Below, piece by piece: positions 48,701 to 61,025 of a stretch of 64,000 bases of DNA. The position numbers were made by a program, and so were the translations under genes. This DNA comes from Steinernema hermaphroditum (taxonomy: Eukaryota; Nematoda; Chromadorea; Rhabditida; Steinernematidae). The stretch is from positions 16,743,246-16,807,245 of the forward strand of contig CM059624.1 in the NCBI GenBank assembly GCA_030435675.1. The letters are read 5' to 3'. The notes under the pieces were generated by a model. The model was given only the letters and a program-made list of their open reading frames with translations. It made no database searches and was not told the DNA's origin. How positions within the stretch are numbered: position 1 is the stretch's first letter; each line of letters opens with the position of its first letter.

Positions 48701-51700
48701 TTTCAATTCGAGACAGCAGGGCCCTTGCTCACACCAAGAGCTCTGCATCTGACCCTCCTGCTCCAAAGTACCATAGCATTTTTATGATTGGATCTTGTAG
48801 AACTGCACGAGCCTGATCGAACGCGCCTACTCTCGTTGGATTTCCTGTGGACTATCTTAGTTTCCTGCAAAACTTTCAATTCGAGACAGCAGGGCCCTTG
48901 CTCACACCAAGAGCTCTGCATCTGACCCTCCTGCTCCAAAGTACCATAGCATTTTTATGATTGGATCTTGTAGAACTGCACGAGCCTGATCGAACGCGCC
49001 TATTCCCGTTGGGATTACTGTGGACTATCTTAGTTTCCTGCAAAACTTTCAATTCGAGACAGCAGGGCCCTTGCTCACACCAAGAGCTCTGCATCTGACC
49101 CCTCCTGCTCCAAAGTACCATAGCATTTTTATGATTGGATCTTGTAGAACTGCACGAGCCTGATCGAACGCGCCTATTCCCGTTGGGTTTCCTGTGGACT
49201 ATCTTAGTTTCCTGCAAAACTTTCAATTCGAGACAGCAGGGCCCTTGCTCACACCAAGAGCTCTGCATCTGACCCCTCCTGCTCCAAAGTACCATAGCAT
49301 TTTTATGATTGGATCTTGTAGAACTGCACGAGCCTGATCGAACGCGCCTACTCCCGTTGGATTTCCTGTGGACTATCTTAGTTTCCTGCAAAACTTTCAA
49401 TTCGAGACAGCAGGGCCCTTGCTCACACCAAGAGCTCTGCATCTGACCCCTCCTGCTCCAAAGTACCATAGCATTTTTATGATTGGATCTTGTAGAACTG
49501 CACGAGCCTGATCGAACGCGCCTATTCCCGTTGGGATTACTGTGGACTATCTTAGTTTCCTGCAAAACTTTCAATTCGAGACAGCAGGGCCCTTGCTCAC
49601 ACCAAGAGCTCTGCATCTGACCCTCCTGCTCCAAAGTACCATAGCATTTTTATGATTGGATCTTGTAGAACTGCACGAGCCTGATCGAACGCGCCTACTC
49701 TCGTTGGGATTTCCTGTGGACTATCTTAGTTTCCTGCAAAACTTTCAATTCGAGACAGCAGGGCCCTTGCTCACACCAAGAGCTCTGCATCTGACCCCTC
49801 CTGCTCCAAAGTACCATAGCATTTTTATGATTGGATCTTGTAGAACTGCACGAGCCTGATCGAACGCGCCTACTCTCGTTGGGTTTCCTGTGGACTATCT
49901 TAGTTTCCTGCAAAACTTTCAATTCGAGACAGCAGGGCCCTTGCTCACACCAAGAGCTCTGCATCTGACCCTCCTGCTCCAAAGTACCATAGCATTTTTA
50001 TGATTGGATCTTGTAGAACTGCACGAGCCTGATCGAACGCGCCTATTCCCGTTGGGTTTACTGTGGACTATCTTAGTTTCCTGCAAAACTTTCAATTCGA
50101 GACAGCAGGGCCCTTGCTCACACCAAGAGCTCTGCATCTGACCCTCCTGCTCCAAAGTACCATAGCATTTTTATGATTGGATCTTGTAGAACTGCACGAG
50201 CCTGATCGAACGCGCCTATTCCCGTTGGGTTTCCTGTGGACTATCTTAGTTTCCTGCAAAACTTTCAATTCGAGACAGCAGGGCCCTTGCTCACACCAAG
50301 AGCTCTGCATCTGACCCTCCTGCTCCAAAGTACCATAGCATTTTTATGATTGGATCTTGTAGAACTGCACGAGCCTGATCGAACGCGCCTATTCCCGTTG
50401 GGATTACTGTGGACTATCTTAGTTTCCTGCAAAACTTTCAATTCGAGACAGCAGGGCCCTTGCTCACACCAAGAGCTCTGCATCTGACCCTCCTGCTCCA
50501 AAGTACCATAGCATTTTTATGATTGGATCTTGTAGAACTGCACGAGCCTGATCGAACGCGCCTATTCCCGTTGGGATTACTGTGGACTATCTTAGTTTCC
50601 TGCAAAACTTTCAATTCGAGACAGCAGGGCCCTTGCTCACACCAAGAGCTCTGCATCTGACCCTCCTGCTCCAAAGTACCATAGCATTTTTATGATTGGA
50701 TCTTGTAGAACTGCACGAGCCTGATCGAACGCGCCTACTCTCGTTGGGTTTCCTGTGGACTATCTTAGTTTCCTGCAAAACTTTCAATTCGAGACAGACA
50801 GGGCCCTTGCTCACACCAAGAGTTCTGCATCTGACCCCTCCTGCTCCAAAGTACCATAGCATTTTTATGATTGGATCTTGTAGAACTGCACGAGCCTGAT
50901 CGAACGCGCCTACTCTCGTTGGATTTCCTGTGGACTATCTTAGTTTCCTGCAAAACTTTCAATTCGAGACAGTTAGGGCCCTTGCTCACACCAAGAGTTC
51001 TGCATCTGACCCTCCTGCTCCAAAGTACCATAGCATTTTTATGATTCGATCTTGTAGAACTGCACGAGCCTGATCGAACGCGCCTATTCCCGTTGGGATT
51101 ACTGTGGACTATCTTAGTTTCCTGCAAAACTTTCAATTCGAGACAGCAGGGCCCTTGCTCACACCAAGAGCTCTGCATCTGACCCTCCTGCTCCAAAGTA
51201 CCATAGCATTTTTATGATTGGATCTTGTAGAACTGCACGAGCCTGATCGAACGCGCCTATTCCCGTTGGGATTACTGTGGACTATCTTAGTTTCCTGCAA
51301 AACTTTCAATTCGAGACAGCAGGGCCCTTGCTCACACCAAGAGCTCTGCATCTGACCCCTCCTGCTCCAAAGTACCATAGCATTTTTATGATTGGATCTT
51401 GTAGAACTGCACGAGCCTGATCGAACGCGCCTACTCTCGTTGGATTTCCTGTGGACTATCTTAGTTTCCTGCAAAACTTTCAATTCGAGACAGATAGGGC
51501 CTTGTTCATACAAAGAGTTCTGCATCTGACCCTCCTGCTCCAAAGTACCATAGCATTTTTATGATTGGATCTTGTAGAACTGCACGAGCCTGATCGAACG
51601 CGCCTACTCTCGTTGGATTTCCTGTGGACTATCTTAGTTTCCTGCAAAACTTTCAATTCGAGACAGTTAGGGCCTTGTTCATACAAAGAGTTATGCATCT

Positions 51701-54700
51701 GACCCCTCCGCTCCAAAGTACCATAGCATTTTTATGATTGGATCTTGTAGAACTGCACGAGCCTGATCGAACGCGCCTATTCCCGTTGGGATTACTGTGG
51801 ACTATCTTAGTTTCCTGCAAAACTTTCAATTCGAGACAGCAGGGCCCTTGCTCACACCAAGAGCTCTGCATCTGACCCTCCTGCTCCAAAGTACCATAGC
51901 ATTTTTATGATTCGATCTTGTAGAACTGCACGAGCCTGATCGAACGCGCCTACTCTCGTTGGATTTCCTGTGGACTAACTTAGTTTCCTGCAAAACTTTC
52001 AATTCGAGACAGCAGGGCCCTTGCTCACACCAAGAGCTCTGCATCTGACCCTCCTGCTCCAAAGTACCATATCATTTTTATGATTCCATCTTGTAGAACT
52101 GCACGAGCCTGATCGAACGCGCGTATTCCCGTTGGGATTACTGTGGACTATCTTAGTTTCCTGCAAAACTTTCAATTCGAGACAGCAGGGCCCTTGCTCA
52201 CACCAAGAGCTCTGCATCTGACCGTCCTGCTCCAAAGTACCATAGCATTTTTATGATTGGATCTTGTAGAACTGCACGAGCCTGATCGAACGCGCCTATT
52301 CCCGTTGGGATTACTGTGGACTATCTTAGTTTCCTGCAAAACTTTCAATTCGAGACAGCAGGGCCCTTGCTCACACCAAGAGCTCTGCATCTGACCCCTC
52401 CTGCTCCAAAGTACCATAGCATTTTTATGATTGGATCTTGTAGAACTGCACGAGCCTGATCGAACGCGCCTACTCTCGTTGGATTTCCTGTGGACTATCT
52501 TAGTTTCCTGCAAAACTTTCAATTCGAGACAGATAGGGCCCTTGTTCATACAAAGAGTTCTGCATCTGACCCTCCTGCTCCAAAGTACCATAGCATTTTT
52601 ATGATTGGATCTTGTAGAACTGCACGAGCCTGATCGAACGCGCCTACTCTCGTTGGATTTCCTGTGGACTATCTTAGTTTCCTGCAAAACTTTCAATTCG
52701 AGACAGTCAGGGCCCTTGCTCACACCAAGAGCTCTGCATCTGACCCCTCCTGCTCCAAAGTACCATAGCATTTTTATGATTGGATCTTGTAGAACTGCAC
52801 GAGCCTGATCGAACGCGCCTATTCCCGTTGGGATTACTGTGGACTATCTTAGTTTCCTGCAAAACTTTCAATTCGAGACAGCAGGGCCCTTGCTCACACC
52901 AAGAGCTCTGCATCTGACCCTCCTGCTCCAAAGTACCATAGCATTTTTATGATTGGATCTTGTAGAACTGCACGAGCCTGATCGAACGCGCCTATTCTCG
53001 TTGGGTTTACTGTGGACTATCTTAGTTTCCTGCAAAACTTTCAATTCGAGACAGCAGGGCCCTTGCTCACACCAAGAGCTCTGCATCTGACCCTCCTGCT
53101 CCAAAGTACCATAGCATTTTTATGATTGGATCTTGTAGAACTGCACGAGCCTGATCGAACGCGCCTACTCTCGTTGGATTTCCTGTGGACTATCTTAGTT
53201 TCCTGCAAAACTTTCAATTCGAGACAGTTAGGGCCCTTGTTCACACCAAGAGTTCTGCATCTGACCCCTCCTGCTCCAAAGTACCATAGCATTTTTATGA
53301 TTGGATCTTGTAGAACTGCACGAGCCTGATCGAACGCGCCTACTCTCGTTGGGTTTCCTGTGGACTATCTTAGTTTCCTGCAAAACTTTCAATTCGAGAC
53401 AGCAGGGCCCTTGCTCACACCAAGAGCTCTGCATCTGACCCTCCTGCTCCAAAGTACCATAGCATTTTTATGATTGGATCTTGTAGAACTGCACGAGCCT
53501 GATCGAACGCGCCTATTCCCGTTGGGATTACTGTGGACTATCTTAGTTTCCTGCAAAACTTTCAATTCGAGACAGCAGGGCCCTTGCTCACACCAAGAGC
53601 TCTGCATCTGACCCTCCTGCTCCAAAGTACCATAGCATTTTTATGATTGGATCTTGTAGAACTGCACGAGCCTGATCGAACGCGCCTATTCCCGTTGGGA
53701 TTACTGTGGACTATCTTAGTTTCCTGCAAAACTTTCAATTCGAGACAGCAGGGCCCTTGCTCACACCAAGAGCTCTGCATCTGACCCTCCTGCTCCAAAG
53801 TACCATAGCATTTTTATGATTGGATCTTGTAGAACTGCACGAGCCTGATCGAACGCGCCTACTCTCGTTGGATTTCCTGTGGACTATCTTAGTTTCCTGC
53901 AAAACTTTCAATTCGAGACAGTTAGGGCCCTTGTTCATACAAAGAGTTCTGCATCTGACCCCTCCTGCTCCAAAGTACCATAGCATTTTTATGATTGGAT
54001 CTTGTAGAACTGCACGAGCCTGATCGAACGCGCCTACTCCCGTTGGGATTACTGTGGACTATCTTAGTTTCCTGCAAAACTTTCAATTCGAGACAGTCAG
54101 GGCCCTTGCTCACACCAAGAGCTATGCATCTGACCCCTCCGCTCCAAAGTACCATAGCATTTTTATGATTCGATCTTGTAGAACTGCACGAGCCTGATCG
54201 AACGCGCCTACTCTCGTTGGATTTCCTGTGGACTATCTTAGTTTCCTGCAAAACTTTCAATTCGAGACAGCAGGGCCCTTGCTCACACCAAGAGCTCTGC
54301 ATCTGACCCTCCTGCTCCAAAGTACCATATCATTTTTATGATTCGATCTTGTAGAACTGCACGAGCCTGATCGAACGCGCCTACTCCCGTTGGGTTTCCT
54401 GTGGACTATCTTAGTTTCCTGCAAAACTTTCAATTCGAGACAGCAGGGCCCTTGCTCACACCAAGAGCTCTGCATCTGACCCTCCTGCTCCAAAGTACCA
54501 TAGCATTTTTATGATTGGATCTTGTAGAACTGCACGAGCCTGATCGAACGCGCCTATTCCCGTTGGGATTACTGTGGACTATCTTAGTTTCCTGCAAAAC
54601 TTTCAATTCGAGACAGCAGGGCCCTTGCTCACACCAAGAGCTCTGCATCTGACCCTCCTGCTCCAAAGTACCATAGCATTTTTATGATTGGATCTTGTAG

Positions 54701-57700
54701 AACTGCACGAGCCTGATCGAACGCGCCTACTCTCGTTGGATTTCCTGTGGACTATCTTAGTTTCCTGCAAAACTTTCAATTCGAGACAGATAGGGCCCTT
54801 GCTCACACCAAGAGTTCTGCATCTGACCCTCCTGCTCCAAAGTACCATAGCATTTTTATGATTGGATCTTGTAGAACTGCACGAGCCTGATCGAACGCGC
54901 CTACTCTCGTTGGATTTCCTGTGGACTATCTTAGTTTCCTGCAAAACTTTCAATTCGAGACAGATAGGGCCCTTGTTCATACAAAGAGTTCTGCATCTGA
55001 CCCTCCTGCTCCAAAGTACCATAGCATTTTTATGATTGGATCTTGTAGAACTGCACGAGCCTGATCGAACGCGCCTATTCCCGTTGGGATTACTGTGGAC
55101 TATCTTAGTTTCCTGCAAAACTTTCAATTCGAGACAGCAGGGCCCTTGCTCACACCAAGAGCTCTGCATCTGACCCCTCCTGCTCCAAAGTACCATAGCA
55201 TTTTTATGATTGGATCTTGTAGAACTGCACGAGCCTGATCGAACGCGCCTATTCCCGTTGGGATTACTGTGGACTATCTTAGTTTCCTGCAAAACTTTCA
55301 ATTCGAGACAGCAGGGCCCTTGCTCACACCAAGAGCTCTGCATCTGACCCCTCCTGCTCCAAAGTACCATAGCATTTTTATGATTGGATCTTGTAGAACT
55401 GCACGAGCCTGATCGAACGCGCCTACTCTCGTTGGGATTTCCTGTGGACTATCTTAGTTTCCTGCAAAACTTTCAATTCGAGACAGATAGGGCCCTTGCT
55501 CACACCAAGAGCTCTGCATCTGACCCTCCTGCTCCAAAGTACCATAGCATTTTTATGATTGGATCTTGTAGAACTGCACGAGCCTGATCGAACGCGCCTA
55601 CTCCCGTTGGGATTACTGTGGACTATCTTAGTTTCCTGCAAAACTTTCAATTCGAGACAGCAGGGCCCTTGCTCACACCAAGAGCTCTGCATCTGACCCT
55701 CCTGCTCCAAAGTACCATAGCATTTTTATGATTGGATCTTGTAGAACTGCACGAGCCTGATCGAACGCGCCTACTCCCGTTGGGATTACTGTGGACTATC
55801 TTAGTTTCCTGCAAAACTTTCAATTCGAGACAGCAGGGCCCTTGCTCACACCAAGAGCTCTGCATCTGACCCTCCTGCTCCAAAGTACCATAGCATTTTT
55901 ATGATTGGATCTTGTAGAACTGCACGAGCCTGATCGAACGCGCCTACTCTCGTTGGATTTCCTGTGGACTATCTTAGTTTCCTGCAAAACTTTCAATTCG
56001 AGACAGTTAGGGCCCTTGTTCACACAAAGAGTTCTGCATCTGACCCCTCCTGCTCCAAAGTACCATAGCATTTTTATGATTGGATCTTGTAGAACTGCAC
56101 GAGCCTGATCGAACGCGCCTACTCTCGTTGGATTTCCTGTGGACTATCTTAGTTTCCTGCAAAACTTTCAATTCGAGACAGCAGGGCCCTTGCTCACACC
56201 AAGAGCTCTGCATCTGACCCCTCCTGCTCCAAAGTACCATAGCATTTTTATGATTGGATCTTGTAGAACTGCACGAGCCTGATCGAACGCGCCTACTCTC
56301 GTTGGATTTCCTGTGGACTATCTTAGTTTCCTGCAAAACTTTCAATTCGAGACAGCAGGGCCCTTGCTCACACCAAGAGCTCTGCATCTGACCCCTCCTG
56401 CTCCAAAGTACCATAGCATTTTTATGATTGGATCTTGTAGAACTGCACGAGCCTGATCGAACGCGCCTACTCTCGTTGGATTTCCTGTGGACTATCTTAG
56501 TTTCCTGCAAAACTTTCAATTCGAGACAGCAGGGCCCTTGCTCACACCAAGAGCTCTGCATCTGACCCTCCTGCTCCAAAGTACCATAGCATTTTTATGA
56601 TTGGATCTTGTAGAACTGCACGAGCCTGATCGAACGCGCCTATTCCCGTTGGGATTACTGTGGACTATCTTAGTTTCCTGCAAAACTTTCAATTCGAGAC
56701 AGCAGGGCCCTTGCTCACACCAAGAGCTCTGCATCTGACCCCTCCGCTCCAAAGTACCATAGCATTTTTATGATTGGATCTTGTAGAACTGCACGAGCCT
56801 GATCGAACGCGCCTACTCCCGTTGGGATTACTGTGGACTATCTTAGTTTCCTGCAAAACTTTCAATTCGAGACAGCAGGGCCCTTGCTCACACCAAGAGC
56901 TCTGCATCTGACCCTCCTGCTCCAAAGTACCATAGCATTTTTATGATTGGATCTTGTAGAACTGCACGAGCCTGATCGAACGCGCCTATTCCCGTTGGGA
57001 TTACTGTGGACTATCTTAGTTTCCTGCAAAACTTTCAATTCGAGACAGCAGGGCCCTTGCTCACACCAAGAGCTCTGCATCTGACCCTCCTGCTCCAAAG
57101 TACCATAGCATTTTTATGATTGGATCTTGTAGAACTGCACGAGCCTGATCGAACGCGCCTACTCTCGTTGGATTTCCTGTGGACTATCTTAGTTTCCTGC
57201 AAAACTTTCAATTCGAGACAGATAGGGCCCTTGTTCATACAAAGAGTTCTGCATCTGACCCTCCTGCTCCAAAGTACCATAGCATTTTTATGATTGGATC
57301 TTGTAGAACTGCACGAGCCTGATCGAACGCGCCTACTCTCGTTGGGATTTCCTGTGGACTATCTTAGTTTCCTGCAAAACTTTCAATTCGAGACAGTCAG
57401 GGCCCTTGTTCACACCAAGAGCTCTGCATCTGACCCCTCCTGCTCCAAAGTACCATAGCATTTTTATGATTCGATCTTGTAGAACTGCACGAGCCTGATC
57501 GAACGCGCCTATTCCCGTTGGGATTACTGTGGACTATCTTAGTTTCCTGCAAAACTTTCAATTCGAGACAGCAGGGCCCTTGCTCACACCAAGAGCTCTG
57601 CATCTGACCCTCCTGCTCCAAAGTACCATAGCATTTTTATGATTGGATCTTGTAGAACTGCACGAGCCTGATCGAACGCGCCTATTCCCGTTGGGATTAC

Positions 57701-59119
57701 TGTGGACTATCTTAGTTTCCTGCAAAACTTTCAATTCGAGACAGCAGGGCCCTTGCTCACACCAAGAGCTCTGCATCTGACCCTCCTGCTCCAAAGTACC
57801 ATAGCATTTTTATGATTGGATCTTGTAGAACTGCACGAGCCTGATCGAACGCGCCTACTCTCGTTGGATTTCCTGTGGACTATCTTAGTTTCCTGCAAAA
57901 CTTTCAATTCGAGACAGCAGGGCCCTTGCTCACACCAAGAGCTCTGCATCTGACCCCTCCTGCTCCAAAGTACCATAGCATTTTTATGATTCCATCTTGT
58001 AGAACTGCACGAGCCTGATCGAACGCGCCTATTCCCGTTGGGATTACTGTGGACTATCTTAGTTTCCTGCAAAACTTTCAATTCGAGACAGCAGGGCCCT
58101 TGCTCACACCAAGAGCTCTGCATCTGACCCTCCTGCTCCAAAGTACCATAGCATTTTTATGATTGGATCTTGTAGAACTGCACGAGCCTGATCGAACGCG
58201 CCTATTCTCGTTGGGATTACTGTGGACTATCTTAGTTTCCTGCAAAACTTTCAATTCGAGACAGTTAGGGCCCTTGTTCACACAAAGAGTTCTGCATCTG
58301 ACCCTCCTGCTCCAAAGTACCATAGCATTTTTATGATTGGATCTTGTAGAACTGCACGAGCCTGATCGAACGCGCCTACTCCCGTTGGGATTTCCTGTGG
58401 ACTATCTTAGTTTGCTGCAAAACTTTCAATTCGAGACAGCAGGGCCCTTGCTCACACCAAGAGCTCTGCATCTGACCCCTCCTGCTCCAAAGTACCATAG
58501 CATTTTTATGATTCCATCTTGTAGAACTGCACGAGCCTGATCGAACGCGCCTATTCCCGTTGGGATTACTGTGGACTATCTTAGTTTCCTGCAAAACTTT
58601 CAATTCGAGACAGCAGGGCCCTTGCTCACACCAAGAGCTCTGCATCTGACCCTCCTGCTCCAAAGTACCATAGCATTTTTATGATTCGATCTTGTAGAAC
58701 TGCACGAGCCTGATCGAACGCGCCTATTCCCGTTGGGATTACTGTGGACTATCTTAGTTTCCTGCAAAACTTTCAATTCGAGACAGCAGGGCCCTTGCTC
58801 ACACCAAGAGCTCTGCATCTGACCCTCCTGCTCCAAAGTACCATAGCATTTTTATGATTGGATCTTGTAGAACTGCACGAGCCTGATCGAACGCGCCTAT
58901 TCCCGTTGGGATTACTGTGGACTATCTTAGTTTCCTGCAAAACTTTCAATTCGAGACAGCAGGGCCCTTGCTCACACCAAGAGCTCTGCATCTGACCCTC
59001 CTGCTCCAAAGTACCATAGCATTTTTATGATTCGATCTTGTAGAACTGCACGAGCCTGATCGAACGCGCCTACTCCCGTTGGGATTACTGTGGACTATCT
59101 TAGTTTCCTGCAAAACTTT

Positions 59120-61025
59120 CAATTCGAGACAGCAGGGCCCTTGCTCACACCAAGAGCTCTGCATCTGACCCTCCTGCTCCAAAGTACCACAGCATTTTTA
59201 TGACTCCATCTTGTAGAACTGCACGAGCCTGATCGAACGCGCCTATTCCCGTTGGGATTACTGTGGACTATCTTAGTTTGCTGCAAAACTTTCAACTCGA
59301 GACAGCAGGGCCCTTGCTCACACCAAGAGCTCTGCATCTGACCCTCCTGCTCCAAAGTACCATAGCATTTTTATGATTGGATCTTGGAGAACTGCACGAG
59401 CCTGATCGAACGCGCCTATTCCCGTTGGGATTACTGTGGACTATCTTAGTTTCCTGCAAAACTTTCAATTCGAGACAGCAGGGCCCTGCTCACACCAAGA
59501 GCTCTGCATCTGACCCTCCTGCTCCAAAGTACCATAGCATTTTTATGATTGGATCTTGTAGAACTGCACGAGCCTGATCGAACGCGCCTACTCCCGTTGG
59601 GTTTACTGTGGACTATCTTAGTTTCCTGCAAAACTTTCAATTCGAGACAGATAGGGCCTTGCTCATACAAAGAGCTCTGCATCTGACCCTCCTGCTCCAA
59701 AGTACCATAGCATTTTTATGATTGGATCTTGTAGAACTGCACGAGCCTGATCGAACGCGCCTACTCCCGTTGGGATTACTGTGGACTATCTTAGTTTCCT
59801 GCAAAACTTTCAATTCGAGACAGTAGGGCCCTTGCTCATACAAAGAGCTCTGCATCTGACCCTCCTGCTCCAAAGTACCATAGCATTTTTATGATTGGAT
59901 CTTGTAGAACTGCACGAGCCTGATCGAACGCGCCTACTCCTCGTTGGGATTACTGTGGACCATCTTAGTTTCCTGCAAAACTTTCAATTCGAGACAGTAG
60001 GGCCCTTGTTCATACCAAGAGCTCTGCATCTGACCCTCCTGCTCCAAAGTACCATAGCATTTTTATGATTGGATCTTGTAGAACTGCACGAGCCTGATCG
60101 AACGCGCCTATTCCCGTTGGGATTACTGTGGACTATCTTAGTTTCCTGTAAAAACTTTCAACTCGAGACAGTAGGGCCCTTGTTCATACAAAGAGCTCTG
60201 CATCTGAACCTCCTGCTCCAAAGTACCATAGCATTTTTATGATTGGATCTTGTAGAACTGCACGAGCCTGATCGAACGCGCCTACTCCCGTTGGGATTAC
60301 TGTGGACTATCTTAGTTTCCTGCAAAACTTTCAATTCGAGACAGTAGGGCCCTTGTTCATACCAAGAGCTCTGCATCTGACCCTCCTGCTCCAAAGTACC
60401 ATATCATTTTTATGATTCCATCTTGTAGAACTGCACGAGCCTGATCGAACGCGCCTATTCCCCGCTGGGATTCCTGTAGACTATCTTAGTTTCCTGCAAA
60501 ACTTTCACTTCGAGACAGTCAGGGCCCTGCCTCACACCAAGAGCTCTGCATCTGACCCTCCTGCTCCAAAGTACCATAGCATTTTTATGATCCGATCTTG
60601 TAGAACTGCACGAGCCTGATCGAACGCGCCTATTCCCGTTGGGATTACTGTGGACCATCTTAGTTTCCTGCAAAACTTTCAATTCGAGACAGCAGGGCCC
60701 TTGCTCACACCAAGAGCTCTGCATCTGACCCTCCTGCTCCAAAGTACCATAGCATTTTTATGATTGGATCTTGTAGAACTGCACGAGCCTGATCGAACGC
60801 GCTTATTCCCGCTGGGATTACTGTGGACTATCTTAGTTTCCTGCAAAACTTTCTCTTCGAGACAGCAGGGCCCTTGCTCACACCAAGAGCTCTGCATCTG
60901 ACCCTCCTGCTCCAAAGTACCATATCATTTTTATGATTCCATCTTGTAGAACTGCACGAGCCTGATCGAACGCGCCTATTCCCGTTGGGATTACTGTGGA
61001 CTATCTTAGTTTCCTGCAAAACTTT
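59120..61025 (+). repeat. Second degenerate island
   Basis: About eleven units carry many private changes: gactccatc near 59,205, tttgctgc near 59,279, caactcgag at 59,293 and 60,159, cttggagaac near 59,390, tactcctcgttggg near 59,935, gaccatctt near 59,960 and 60,655, cctgtaaaaac near 60,147, ctgaacctcc near 60,205, ccccgctgggattcctgtag near 60,460, cacttcgag near 60,507, gatccgatc near 60,590, cgcttattc near 60,800, and ctcttcgag at 60,853. Both flanks are clean, so this is a distinct island and not a gradient. Confidence 0.85.

Larger units (their letters stand above)
39193..59119 (+). repeat. Subfamily B domain
   Basis: Nearly every unit has the B leader (gggccc, ctcacacc, gagctc). The box is mainly cccgttgggattac or tctcgttggatttcc, in irregular order, with fewer cccgttgggtttac and tctcgttgggtttcc. 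I did not see a fixed multi-unit period. Local patches of other types interrupt it: short, minor-subfamily units at 44.2-45.8 kb, A-like leaders (gatagggcc, gttagggcc with ctcatac or gttcatac) at 51.5-51.9 kb, and gttaggg, gataggg or gtcaggg leaders at 52.5-58.3 kb. The variants cgatcttg and ccatcttg become more frequent after about 51 kb. Confidence 0.88.
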
